Origin: DASQDN01 sp963833675
GTDB taxonomy: Bacteria > Acidobacteriota > Terriglobia > Bryobacterales > Bryobacteraceae
DNA: 64,000 bases
NCBI GenBank assembly: GCA_963833675.1
Contig: CAWHYW010000016.1
Coordinates: 248,001 to 312,000 of the forward strand
Reading direction: 5' to 3'
The notes under the pieces were generated by a model. The model saw nothing but the letters and a program-made list of their open reading frames with translations. It was not told where the DNA came from and searched no databases. Below, in pieces: positions 39,536 through 48,997 of the stretch. Made by a program: the position numbers and the translations under genes. Numbering within the stretch: the stretch's first letter is position 1; each line of letters starts with the position of its first letter.

Positions 39536-42500
39536 ATGCAAAAACGTTTGTGGATTGGCATTTCAATACTCGCGGTGTGTGCAATCGTGATCTTTGCAGG
39601 ATGGCGTTACTGGACGCGTAATCGCGCGCCTGTGACAGGTCTCGCTGCGCTTCATGTTCCTCCCGGTTTCAAGGTTCAGCAAGTAGCGGGCTCCGACCTC
39701 CTTTCGTATCCCATGATGGGTACCTTCGATGATCGAGGACGGCTCTTCATCGCGGAATCTTCGGGGAACACTCAGACTAACGACCAGATGGCGGCACGTC
39801 CGGACTACAAGATCCGTTTGCTCGAAGACCGTAACCGGGACGGCAAATTCGATCACAGTCAAGTATTCGCCGACAAGTTGACGCTCCCTGCTGGGGCCGT
39901 ATGGTACGACGGCAGTCTGTATGTGGCATCGCCGCCCGATCTGATTCGCTTCCAGGACACAAACGGCGATGGGGTCGCGGATGTCAAGGAAGTCGTGGTG
40001 ACGGGTTGGAAGATGTCTTCCAATGCCGCGAGCCTGCATGGTCCAATCTTCGGACCTGACGGCTGGCTGTATCTCACCGATGGCCGTCATGGCTTCAACA
40101 TCAAGACGAAAGATGACCGGGAATACAAAGGACTCGGATCGCGTATCTGGCGAATACGGCCGGATGGAACGGGCCTAGAATGGCTCTCTGGCGGTGGATT
40201 CGACAACCCTGTCGAGGTTGTGTTCACGCCGGCCGGAGAAACTATCGGCACGATGACGTATTTCAAGGACCCCGAGAACGGGGAGAGAGACGCGTTGCTG
40301 CACTTCGTTGAAGGAGGCGTCTATCCGAAGTGGTACTCGGTTGTGAGCGAGTTCAAGCGTACCGGCGACTTGATGCCGGTAATGACGAAATTCGCTCGCA
40401 TCGCTCCTGCGGGCCTTCTGCGATTCCGCGGCGCCGCTTTCGGTTCCGATTACGAAGGTAATCTCTTCAGCGCTCAATTCAACCCCCATCGCGTACAGCG
40501 TCACGTCCTGCATCGCGAGGGCGCTTCCTTCCGAACGGAGGATTCGGACTTCCTCACATCGAGCGATCCCGATTTTCATCCCACCGATGTGCTCGAAGAT
40601 GCCGACGGAAGCATGATCGTATTCGATACCGGTGCATGGTTCATTCACGGCTGTCCAATCTCTCGTGTGGCGAAACCTGAAATCAAAGGTGGCATTTACC
40701 GGATCACGAAGGAGACGGCGCCCGCAGTTCAGGACCCCCGGGGCGAGAAGCTGAATTTCCAGTCAATGCAGGCCGATGGAATCGTGAAACTTCTGGAAGA
40801 CTCGCGACCCGCCGTTGCGGACCGTGCGATCGAGCATCTTGTGAAGGCAGGTCAAGGTTCCGTAGCTGCGCTCGCCTCTTTCAGGCAGTCATCATCGAAG
40901 CCGGACGCGCGTGCTGCTGCGGTGTTCGCGCTGTATCGAATCGGCGGTCCACAAGCGAATGAAGCAGTACGCGCCGCGCTTAAGGACGACGATTTCCAAG
41001 TTCGCCTGAGCGCAGGCCGATGCGCAGGAATGAGTCGAGACAAGGATGCTCTGCCGCGCCTCATGGAAATGGCCCGCACTGATCATCCCGCGTCTCGCCG
41101 GCAGGCAATTGCCGCATTGGGACAGATTGGTGACGAGCGTGCCATTCCAGCCCTCCTCGATGCCGCAGCCAATCCGGAAGACCGGTACGTAGAGCACTCC
41201 ACGATTTATTCACTCATCACGCTGAACAAGCCCGCCGCAGTCGAGCGGGCGCTCAATCATTCCAGTTTCAAGGTGAGGAAGGCGGCGCTGATCGCGATGG
41301 ATCAGATGGATGCCGCCCCGCTTCGCAAAGCTCAAGTCGCGCCGCTTCTCAGCGTCCAGGATAAGGAACTGCGCTCCGCCGCTCTCTGGGTGGTTTCGCA
41401 CCATGCTGACTGGGCGGACGTAGTTTTGCGCTATATGAGCGATCGTCTTCACGATCCAAATGCGGGTCCGGCGGAACTGGACGCCGTCCGCGAGGCGCTT
41501 TTGGCGTTCAGCGGTGATAGCGGTGTCCAAAACCTCATCGCAAAGACGCTGGGAGAAGACAATCTGAACGATAAGCAAAAATTGTTCCTTCTCGACACGA
41601 TCGATGCAAGTAAGTTGAAGGCGCTACCGGCGTCATGGAATCCATCCTTAGCGAAATTGCTGGATAGTCCTCATGCCAACCTCCGTGTGCGTACCATCGA
41701 ACTGATCCGATCCCGCGCCGTACCCGGCTTCGATCAGCAGATTGAGAAGATTACAAACGATAGCAGCGCATCCGATCAATTACGCGCGACAGCGCTTGAA
41801 TTCGCTGTGGCCCGCCATCCACAATTGACGGACGATCAATTCACCTTCCTCACTCAGCGCCTCTCCAGCCAGACCGATGCAGTGTTGCGCCAGACCGTTG
41901 CGCGTATTATCGGACGATCGAAACCCAGCAAAGAGCAACTGCTGCTTCTCGCGCGCAATCATCTTTCGCAAGCCGACCCTCTAACTCTCACGACAATCCT
42001 GGACGCTTTCCAAGGTTCCAAGGATGAAGAAGTGGGACAGGCCGTCGTGGGAGTGCTTCAGAAATCCTCATCGGCTCTGAACACGCTGGGAAGTGACCGG
42101 CTCAAGACCCTGCTCGCAGGGTACCCTGACTCCGTCCGCCAGCGCTCGGAACCTTTGTTCAAACAGCTCGAAAACGCTCAGCGGGATCGCATCGAGCGAC
42201 TTCAAAAGCTTGAGCCGCTTCTTAGAGCTGGCGGCGATGTGGGCCGAGGCCGCCGCATATTCTTCGGCGAGAAAGTGGCTTGCTCCAGTTGCCACACGAT
42301 TGGAACCGAAGGTGGACACGTTGGACCTGACCTGACCGGCATCGGAGCGATCCGGTCCGGCCACGACCTCCTCGAAGCAGTCGTGTTCCCGAGCGCGAGT
42401 TTCGTTCCAGGCCATGAGGTCTACAACGTCGATACGGCTAATGAGCGAATCGCAGGCGTAATTCGGTCGAGGAGCGCGGAAGCGGTCGTCCTCGTGACCG

Positions 42501-42673
42501 GACCGAAGGGCGAGGTGCGAATCCCCCGGAAAGACATCGTTTCGATGAAGCCGTCAACGGTGTCTCTGATGCCCGAAGGGTTCGATGAAACGTTAACAAA
42601 CGCGGAACTCACGGATCTGCTGGCGTTTCTGCAAGCAGAGAAGACGAGGCCGCAAACCGCCGCCATGCGATAG
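39536..42673 (+). CDS. PVC-type heme-binding CxxCH protein with beta-propeller and HEAT repeats
   Basis: A 1045-aa protein with an N-terminal anchor helix (residues 5-25). Residues about 35-390 form a sorbosone dehydrogenase-like propeller (VPPGFKVQQVAG, DDRGRLFIAESSG, EDRNRDGKFDHSQVF, TDVLEDADGSMIVFDTGAW). Residues about 420-870 are HEAT-like repeats (RKAALIAMDQMDAAPL, VRQRSEPLFKQL). The C-terminal cytochrome c domain has one heme site, Cys916 in VACSSCHTIGTEGGHVGPDL, and the family end KDIVSMKPSTVSLMPEGF. This architecture is the membrane-bound dehydrogenase type of Planctomycetota and Acidobacteriota, probably oxidising a sugar or alcohol outside the cytoplasm and passing electrons to heme. 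Its stop is three bases from the convergent homologue. Confidence 0.88.
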   Translation: MQKRLWIGISILAVCAIVIFAGWRYWTRNRAPVTGLAALHVPPGFKVQQVAGSDLLSYPMMGTFDDRGRLFIAESSGNTQTNDQMAARPDYKIRLLEDRNRDGKFDHSQVFADKLTLPAGAVWYDGSLYVASPPDLIRFQDTNGDGVADVKEVVVTGWKMSSNAASLHGPIFGPDGWLYLTDGRHGFNIKTKDDREYKGLGSRIWRIRPDGTGLEWLSGGGFDNPVEVVFTPAGETIGTMTYFKDPENGERDALLHFVEGGVYPKWYSVVSEFKRTGDLMPVMTKFARIAPAGLLRFRGAAFGSDYEGNLFSAQFNPHRVQRHVLHREGASFRTEDSDFLTSSDPDFHPTDVLEDADGSMIVFDTGAWFIHGCPISRVAKPEIKGGIYRITKETAPAVQDPRGEKLNFQSMQADGIVKLLEDSRPAVADRAIEHLVKAGQGSVAALASFRQSSSKPDARAAAVFALYRIGGPQANEAVRAALKDDDFQVRLSAGRCAGMSRDKDALPRLMEMARTDHPASRRQAIAALGQIGDERAIPALLDAAANPEDRYVEHSTIYSLITLNKPAAVERALNHSSFKVRKAALIAMDQMDAAPLRKAQVAPLLSVQDKELRSAALWVVSHHADWADVVLRYMSDRLHDPNAGPAELDAVREALLAFSGDSGVQNLIAKTLGEDNLNDKQKLFLLDTIDASKLKALPASWNPSLAKLLDSPHANLRVRTIELIRSRAVPGFDQQIEKITNDSSASDQLRATALEFAVARHPQLTDDQFTFLTQRLSSQTDAVLRQTVARIIGRSKPSKEQLLLLARNHLSQADPLTLTTILDAFQGSKDEEVGQAVVGVLQKSSSALNTLGSDRLKTLLAGYPDSVRQRSEPLFKQLENAQRDRIERLQKLEPLLRAGGDVGRGRRIFFGEKVACSSCHTIGTEGGHVGPDLTGIGAIRSGHDLLEAVVFPSASFVPGHEVYNVDTANERIAGVIRSRSAEAVVLVTGPKGEVRIPRKDIVSMKPSTVSLMPEGFDETLTNAELTDLLAFLQAEKTRPQTAAMR

Positions 42674-42676
42674 GAC

Positions 42677-45600
42677 TTACAATCCGCCTCGCAGGTATGC
42701 GATCACATCGGCGAGATCCTGTTTGCTGAGCTGCTTTTCCAACTCTTCGGGCATCAGGGAGACAGATGATGCGCGGATCTCGCCAATGTTCTTCCGCAGC
42801 ACCGTCTCGTCTCCTTCTTCGGATCCCCCTCGCAGTGTGATTGCGTTCGGCGTCTCATTCGCGATAACACCGTCGTACATGCGTCCATCGGTAGTAGTGA
42901 CGATGTAATTTACGAAACGCGGTTCAATCGCGTAGCTTGGGTTCAGGATCGATGTAATCAATTCCTCTTTGGTCTTGTTATTGATGCCCGATAGGTCCGG
43001 CCCGACTCGCCCACCCTGACGGCGCGGCATGTGGCACTTGGCGCAGTTATCGTCGAAGACTTTCTTCCCGTGCGTCACGTCGCCTCTCATCTTGACGACA
43101 TCGTTGTAGCCGGCAACGACCTTCGCGCGGTCGCTGTTTGTGCTCTCGAGCAACTGGCGTGACCTTTTGGCGATTGCCGGATCCGGACTATCGTAAAGGT
43201 GAGATCTCGCTGTAGAATCCAGCGCCGACTGCTCAACTTGCCCCTTCTCCACAGCATCCAGCAACAGCGGAACGCGATTTTTCTGCCCCAGCATTGCCGC
43301 GACGGCGTGTTGGCGCGCATCGGGACTGTAGCCGCGCCAGTTTCCAAGAATCGTCTTAGAAACAGCGGGATCGTCGAAAGCGGCCAGAGAATCGACGGCG
43401 GCGGACTCTACCTCTGCCGGAGGGTGAGACTGAATCACCTTCTCCAGAACAGGCCGTACTGCATCGAAATGGCCGCCGCGAAGCGCTCGAATTGCAGTGA
43501 CGCGCTTCTCAGTCGGCAACTCATTCGCGAGCGCGTCCTTACTTGCCTGTCGTATAAGCGCCGCAAGTTCGAAATACCGAGATGCTTCCCAGGCTGCCCG
43601 CTGTACCGGCTCACTTCCGGATACGAGCAGCGCTGTTAATGCTTTCTCCGCGCCAGGCACTTGCATATTGCGCGCATTCGTCAGTCGAAGTCCACGCGTC
43701 AGTCCCGATAGATATTTGTCTGGATCGCTCAAGTTCGGTAGTACCTGGAACCAGCGCGCGATCTCGTTCTTGTTCTGCCGCGCGCCGATCAGTGCGGAAA
43801 GCTCAACCAGGATTTGAGGGTCAGTCCACGTTCCGCCCTTCGCAATTAAGTAATGGAAGAACGGCGATGCTGAGTCGGCCGTTGAACTCAGGATCGCCAG
43901 CCGGTACCAGGAGTCCGAAGAATGCTCGTGCGCAAGCTGAGCGAGTGTTGCCAAACTTCGGTTGTCTTTCAGTTCGCCGAGTGTGAGCGCATCCTGGAAC
44001 TGAACATGTCGGTCAGGATCGGCGCTCATTTTGAGAACGGCGTCGGCGATGCTCTTCGACTTGTTCAGGAATCGTTCGCTTAATCGCAATGCATTTTCAC
44101 GGATGCGAGCATCGGAGTCCTTAAGCGCACGCTCCACTTCCGGCGCTTCCAGAGCTCCGAAAGCCTCCAACAACCACAGCGCATGGACGCGTGCCTCGGG
44201 CGATGCTCCTGTGGCGGCCATCGTTTTCAGATCCGGAACGACGGATCGGTCCTGCCTTTCGAGCAGAAGACGCTGCGCCGTTGTGCGATGCCATCCGTTC
44301 GCGTTGGCAAGATTCTTTACCAGGTCCGCCGAGCTGAGCGCCCCGAGATTCGGCTTCAGATCGCCCTTACGCTGCGGGTGATTCGCCACGATCCGGTAAA
44401 TCCGTCCCATCGTGTCACCGTTATAGAAGTTGATCTTCTTTCGAATTTCTTCCGGGATCGACTCGGGCGTTTCGATCACCTGGCGATAAATGTCGGTGAT
44501 ATAGAGATTACCGTCCGGAGCATTTGTAAAGTGGCATGGGCGGAACCAGACATCTGTCGACGCCAAAAACTCCACATTGTCCTTGGCTCGATGCGCCGAG
44601 AAGGTCGCCCCGTCGGGACGAAGAATGTCGCGGTGAATAAGGTTTCCGCTAACATCGCCCGTAAAAACATTTCCAACATACTCTTTCGGGAATGCGTCGC
44701 CGGTGTACAGAGTTCCACCCGACGCAGCGGTGAACCAGCCACCGACCTGCTCGGTACGGTTCAGATTGTTCTCGTCATAGCGTTGCTGCCGAATCTTGGT
44801 TCGCTGCTTCCGCCACTCCTGCGGACCTGTGAGGGGATACATCGGCGACGAAGGACGGCCATGGTCCGATATGTCCTGAGCGACGTCATGAACTTCCAAT
44901 AACGGAGCGCGCGCCACGTAGTTCATCGGAACCACGACATGACGGATGTGTGTCGTGTTCTGCGATATGTACCGATTCCCGAAGTCGTCGAGGGTCGATC
45001 CAAACTGCGCCGGACCAGAGGCTGCTTCGGCTTTGCCGCTGATCGGATCGAATCGGAAATCTGTTCCGCGAACCAGAACGGCGGGCATTTCGGGATGGTC
45101 CGGCGAAGTAATGCGCCCATTCGAGCCGCTGTTGGAACAATAAATCCAGTTGTCGGTCCCAAGGCGGGGATTCGTGATACGGGCTTCGTGGTTCACCTTG
45201 GGAAATCCTGTGTACAGAACTTTGCGAACGTCCGCCTTGCCATCCCCGTTTTCATCCTTCATAAAGAGGATGTCTGGAGCGCTGGTGACGATTAACCCAC
45301 CCTTCCAAGGCATGAAGCCGCTGACCGCGAGAACCTGATCCGCAAACACCGTGGTGCGGTCGATCTTCCCGTCCCCATTGGTGTCCTCCAGCAAACGAAT
45401 CCGCGACCTGGCGGGCTTTCCCGCGGGCGGATCGTCCGGGTAATCCATCATTTCGGCTACGTAGATCTTGCCGTTCTCATCGAAGGCCATCTCCACCGGA
45501 CTCATCACATCGGGTTCTGCCGCGAACAGCTCGACATGAAAGTCCTCGCTGAGCTTCATCGTTTTGAGCGATTCCTCAGGTGTCAATGATCGTTCTTCGC

Positions 45601-45679
45601 CTGTCTTTCGGGAGCAGGCGGACAGGCTTATCAAGGCGATCAACAGGGCCATGCGGCCATAAAGCGAACCATTCTTCAT
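42677..45679 (-). CDS. PVC-type heme-binding CxxCH lipoprotein
   Basis: A paralogue of the convergent neighbour, 1000 aa. From the Met at 45679, the signal ends in a lipobox (LISLSAC), so it is a lipid-anchored protein. The propeller region shows VMSPVEMAFDENGKIYVAEM, LLEDTNGDGKIDRTTVFADQ and FMKDENGDGKADVRKVLY; the NGDGK-type loops resemble calcium sites. HEAT-like repeats follow. The cytochrome domain has its heme site near residue 880 in FDDNCAKCHMPRRQGGRVGP and ends in IRASSVSLMPEELEKQLS. It likely oxidises a substrate in the periplasm. Gene order and strand suggest independent transcription, divergent from the exported RidA (53 bases). Confidence 0.88.
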   Translation of the reverse strand: MKNGSLYGRMALLIALISLSACSRKTGEERSLTPEESLKTMKLSEDFHVELFAAEPDVMSPVEMAFDENGKIYVAEMMDYPDDPPAGKPARSRIRLLEDTNGDGKIDRTTVFADQVLAVSGFMPWKGGLIVTSAPDILFMKDENGDGKADVRKVLYTGFPKVNHEARITNPRLGTDNWIYCSNSGSNGRITSPDHPEMPAVLVRGTDFRFDPISGKAEAASGPAQFGSTLDDFGNRYISQNTTHIRHVVVPMNYVARAPLLEVHDVAQDISDHGRPSSPMYPLTGPQEWRKQRTKIRQQRYDENNLNRTEQVGGWFTAASGGTLYTGDAFPKEYVGNVFTGDVSGNLIHRDILRPDGATFSAHRAKDNVEFLASTDVWFRPCHFTNAPDGNLYITDIYRQVIETPESIPEEIRKKINFYNGDTMGRIYRIVANHPQRKGDLKPNLGALSSADLVKNLANANGWHRTTAQRLLLERQDRSVVPDLKTMAATGASPEARVHALWLLEAFGALEAPEVERALKDSDARIRENALRLSERFLNKSKSIADAVLKMSADPDRHVQFQDALTLGELKDNRSLATLAQLAHEHSSDSWYRLAILSSTADSASPFFHYLIAKGGTWTDPQILVELSALIGARQNKNEIARWFQVLPNLSDPDKYLSGLTRGLRLTNARNMQVPGAEKALTALLVSGSEPVQRAAWEASRYFELAALIRQASKDALANELPTEKRVTAIRALRGGHFDAVRPVLEKVIQSHPPAEVESAAVDSLAAFDDPAVSKTILGNWRGYSPDARQHAVAAMLGQKNRVPLLLDAVEKGQVEQSALDSTARSHLYDSPDPAIAKRSRQLLESTNSDRAKVVAGYNDVVKMRGDVTHGKKVFDDNCAKCHMPRRQGGRVGPDLSGINNKTKEELITSILNPSYAIEPRFVNYIVTTTDGRMYDGVIANETPNAITLRGGSEEGDETVLRKNIGEIRASSVSLMPEELEKQLSKQDLADVIAYLRGGL

Positions 45680-45732
45680 TGTGGGCAATCCTGGAACTCG
45701 ACTAGTTCATGATATGCTTGCCCGCAATACGG

Positions 45733-46206
45733 ATGACAACGACGAAGATTCTTGCGGGATGTTTCTTTGGCATTGTGCTGGTGAGCATCCTTCTCACCAG
45801 CGGGTTCGCGAAACCGATGAAGAACACGACGAAGCAGTTTCTCAATCTTGATGGTCAGAAGCCGCCGGGATACACGCATGTGGTCACTTCGCCTCCCGGC
45901 AATATGATTTTCATCTCGGGCCGAGGCGGGACAGGTAAGGACGGCAAGATGCCTCCGGATTTCGCAACTCAGGCGACGAACACTTTCGAGGATTTGAAAC
46001 GATGTCTCGCTGCTGCGGGCGCAACGTTCAAAGACGTCGTGAAGATTAACTATTTCGTAACGGACATGGCGAATACCGCGGAGCTGCGCCGCATCCGAGC
46101 GAAGTATTTGAATATGGAGAATCCTCCTGCCGCGACGTTGGTGCAAGCCGGGCTAGGCGCCGGGCTGCTGCTTGAAGTCGAAGCGATTGCGATCGTTCCG
46201 GAGTGA
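45733..46206 (+). CDS. Exported RidA/YjgF family protein
   Basis: From the ATG at 45733 a signal peptide-like helix (ILAGCFFGIVLVSILLTSGF) precedes a RidA domain: NMIFISGRGGTGKDG, FATQATNTFEDLKRCLAAAG, FKDVVKINYFVTDMANTAEL and AATLVQAGLGAGLLLEVEAIA. Classical RidA is cytosolic and hydrolyses reactive imines and enamines from PLP enzymes, using an Arg that anchors the carboxylate; in this protein the corresponding site near PAATLVQ has no Arg, as in several non-canonical (Rid2-7) groups. Export is unusual for the fold. It ends one base before the convergent ceramidase-like gene. Confidence 0.8.
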   Translation: MTTTKILAGCFFGIVLVSILLTSGFAKPMKNTTKQFLNLDGQKPPGYTHVVTSPPGNMIFISGRGGTGKDGKMPPDFATQATNTFEDLKRCLAAAGATFKDVVKINYFVTDMANTAELRRIRAKYLNMENPPAATLVQAGLGAGLLLEVEAIAIVPE

Positions 46207-46207
46207 G

Positions 46208-47614
46208 TTACGGGTTGCGCGTATCTTTCAGCAGATCGGCGACTTGCTCCACGATAATCTCTTCGACAGCGGAGCCGAACGGACCCGGCTGCCCATAGGC
46301 GATCATCGCGCCACCGCCTTCATAGCCGCCTTCGTCCAGCACCCGTCTGGATGGGATATACGCGAACACGTCGTTACAGTACCCGGCAACCCAGGTAGTG
46401 TCCCAACCATGTTGCGCCTTCAATCGGAGCGAATAATCTACGACGACCTCTCCACCCAGGGCTATGAAACTCAGTTCTCTTCCGAATTGCCAAGCCTGGA
46501 CCGGATAAGGGTAGCGGTCCGGTAGCTTACCTTCGCGTCCGATGATGGAGAGCATATATTCGGCATGCCTCCTGATGGATGCGTTTGCGGCGCTATTATC
46601 CGCCAGTCGCCGTGTTAACTCTGTGCGATCCGGTGGGTGGTGGAACGGCAGATCGACTCTGCGAAAGACAGCAGAGACCGGCCCTGTTAACGGCTTCATC
46701 GTCTCATGCAGTGTGATGTCTACCGCTGCCGCGAGAATCTTTCCGTAGATCTGCGGCAAAGCAACCGAGTAGGAGGAAAGAGATGGGTCGCTCCCTTGAT
46801 ATCTTGGCAGCGGGTTGATGTCTGCCCCGCAGCCCTGGACGAATAGCGCGACCGCGCCTTCATAGCGCGCTTCCAGTTCATGCTGGGCGAATCCAGCCCA
46901 ATCGCCGTTGATCTGGTAATTTCCCAGGGAGGTGTTATGGCACGAGTAGCCGAAGAGGATGGCCCGTACCTTTCCCGAGTCATCTCGCACCGCCATGATT
47001 GGCACATCCTGGTCGACAGGTCCAGGCAAGTTTCGCAACTTCACCCGACGGCGATTCACGCCAAATCCCGCTAATCCTTGACCGAACGAGACTGTTGCCG
47101 GCTTTATTCCAGCAACTGCTTCACCAACAGTCGCAATTACCTTTGACACGAGTTCTTGGGTGTATCGCGTGATGACTGCTTCCTGCTGAGCTGTGAAAGC
47201 CGGGTATGCAGGTTTAAGCATCCGACCGATTACAGGCGCGCTGTGCGTGTGAGAAGAATTGATAATTAGGCGCTCCCGTGAAAGACCATGCTGGTCCTTA
47301 CAACCGCGCGCGATCTCGTCCGCCACGTCGCGAGGGAAGCCTAATAGATCAGAGGTAACAATGACGGACACATCGCCATCTGCCCACTTCAGCGCGAGAC
47401 ATTTTACGTAGATCTTCTGTAGCACTCCCTCGGACGGCTTGGTTCGCGCGCCGTACCCAGCCATCCAGATGGATTCCGTGGGCGTAATATCGCGTTTGGC
47501 AACTCCAGCCTTCCACGACGTCGTACCGGCCCCTCGCATGCTGGTTCCGCCCAGCGTTGATGCCGCCGCAAGGGCCTGCAGCACTTCGCGCCTTCCTATA
47601 CGCTCTGAACTCAT
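46208..47614 (-). CDS. Neutral/alkaline ceramidase-like secreted protein
   Basis: The ATG at 47614 (MSSERIGRREVLQALAAAST) gives a Tat-like signal with RR; the longer open frame to 47716 has no better site. The N-terminal domain of neutral ceramidases follows: WKAGVAKRDITPTESIWMAG, SSHTHSAPVIGRML (zinc-binding His pair), FGYSCHNTSLGNYQINGDWA and LFVQGCGADINPLP. Members hydrolyse the N-acyl bond of ceramide or related amides, but most short bacterial homologues such as this (468 aa, lacking the C-terminal Ig-like domain) have no assigned substrate. It lies 62 bases after the aminotransferase in the minus-strand arm of the regulon. Confidence 0.82.
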   Translation of the reverse strand: MSSERIGRREVLQALAAASTLGGTSMRGAGTTSWKAGVAKRDITPTESIWMAGYGARTKPSEGVLQKIYVKCLALKWADGDVSVIVTSDLLGFPRDVADEIARGCKDQHGLSRERLIINSSHTHSAPVIGRMLKPAYPAFTAQQEAVITRYTQELVSKVIATVGEAVAGIKPATVSFGQGLAGFGVNRRRVKLRNLPGPVDQDVPIMAVRDDSGKVRAILFGYSCHNTSLGNYQINGDWAGFAQHELEARYEGAVALFVQGCGADINPLPRYQGSDPSLSSYSVALPQIYGKILAAAVDITLHETMKPLTGPVSAVFRRVDLPFHHPPDRTELTRRLADNSAANASIRRHAEYMLSIIGREGKLPDRYPYPVQAWQFGRELSFIALGGEVVVDYSLRLKAQHGWDTTWVAGYCNDVFAYIPSRRVLDEGGYEGGGAMIAYGQPGPFGSAVEEIIVEQVADLLKDTRNP

Positions 47615-47676
47615 GCCTTCCAATCTACTGTATTTACGCTGCGACCTTGACCAATCTTTGAAGGGTGAAGATACCC

Positions 47677-48997
47677 TCAATTGCCGGCACAGTTCCGAAG
47701 AGCGCGCTTCAGCCATTCCAGGGTCTGGTCGGCATCCTGTTCCGTATGGGCCGTTGAGACGTAAAACCGTCCATCTGGGACGATAATTACGCCCTCAAGG
47801 AGGGCTGCGCGAAGAAACCGGCTCAACAATTCGCGATCATCCGCAAACGTATCCCGATAGTCGATCAGTTGAGGCTGATTGGTGAAGTGCAATGCGAAAG
47901 CAGTTCCGAAGCCCGATGTTTTCAGCGATAGTCCCACCTCGTGCGCGAGGCGCGGCAATTCGGACTTGATTCGTTCACCCAGTCCGATTCGCTTTGCAGA
48001 GAGCTTCGCCTCCATCCCGGGATAGTTCGGAGAGGCAGAAATCGGCAGCGGCGAGCGAGAGTGGATTTCCGTTGAAGGTACCGCCAAAAACGACACCCGA
48101 AGTGTACATTTGCTCCAGGATATCGGCCTGTCCAGCGATGACACTCAGCGGGACGCCGCCTCCGACTGCTTTGCCGAATGTTGCCAGATCGGGTGTCACG
48201 TTGAAATGAGCTTGCGCTCCGCCCGGATTTATTCGGAAACCTGTAATCACTTCGTCGAAGATCAACAGGCAGCCATGTTTCGTTGCCAATTCGCGGACGC
48301 TCTGAAGGTAGCCCGGTAGCGGCATCAGGCACCCGCTGTTGCATAGGACTGGCTCCATCATGATGGCGGCGATCTGTCCACGATGGGCCTCGAGGATCTG
48401 CTCCAGAATCTCCAACCGGTTCCAAGGAGCGACGATCGTGTTGTCTTCCGAGTTCGGTACTTGCCCTTTGGAGCCGCGTACAGTCTTTGGCTCTTCAAGC
48501 GAGCCGACGTCCGTCTGTTGCGGCTTATAGCTAAGTAAAGCTGAGTCCATCCAGCCGTGGTAGTGGCCTTCGAACTTCAGGATCAGTGGGCGATCGGTGT
48601 AGGCGCGGGCCAATCGATGGACAAGTTGCACGGCTTCGCTGCCGCTTGAGGTGAAGGCGACGCGTTCGGCGCACGGAACCATTGCCTGAATCTTCTCGGC
48701 AACGACAAACTCAAGTTCGTGCTGGGCTCCGTAGCTTAAGGGCTTCTCGATCTGGCGTCGCAGCCGCTCCACCATTCCAGGATGGCTGTAACCGAGGATC
48801 ATCGGTCCCCAGGCAAGCTGGTAATCGATGTATTCGTTTCCATCAACGTCTCTGAGGTGGGATCCGTGACCTTCTTCAAAGAAGAGGGGAACAGGCGCTT
48901 TAGCACGAAAGGGGCTGCTGACGCCCCCTGCAAGGGAACGGCGCGAGCGCTCCAGCATTTCGACCGACTTATCCCAATTCCTGATCAAACAATCCAT
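47677..48997 (-). CDS. Class III PLP aminotransferase, glutamate-1-semialdehyde aminomutase-like (one frameshift)
   Basis: Start ATG at 48997 (MDCLIRNWDKSVEML), overlapping the repressor stop. The fold is clear: DVDGNEYIDYQLAWGPMILG, VAFTSSGSEAVQLVHRLARA, KFEGHYHGWMD, CLLIFDEVITGFR (cofactor Asp) and LATFGKAVGGGVPLSV with the PLP lysine. The frame breaks near 47981 at KANR; dropping one A continues as LGERIKSELPRLAHEVGLSL and ends YVSTAHTEQDADQTLEWLKR at 47677. About 440 aa after repair. A catabolic transaminase or aminomutase is more likely than tetrapyrrole synthesis because it belongs to a repressor-controlled operon beside a TonB/M81 gene set. Confidence 0.87.

Noticed and set aside
47677..48997. 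hemL for tetrapyrrole synthesis
   Set aside because: The fold matches, but the gene overlaps a ligand-dependent repressor and sits in a catabolic regulon; a dedicated biosynthetic role is not supported.
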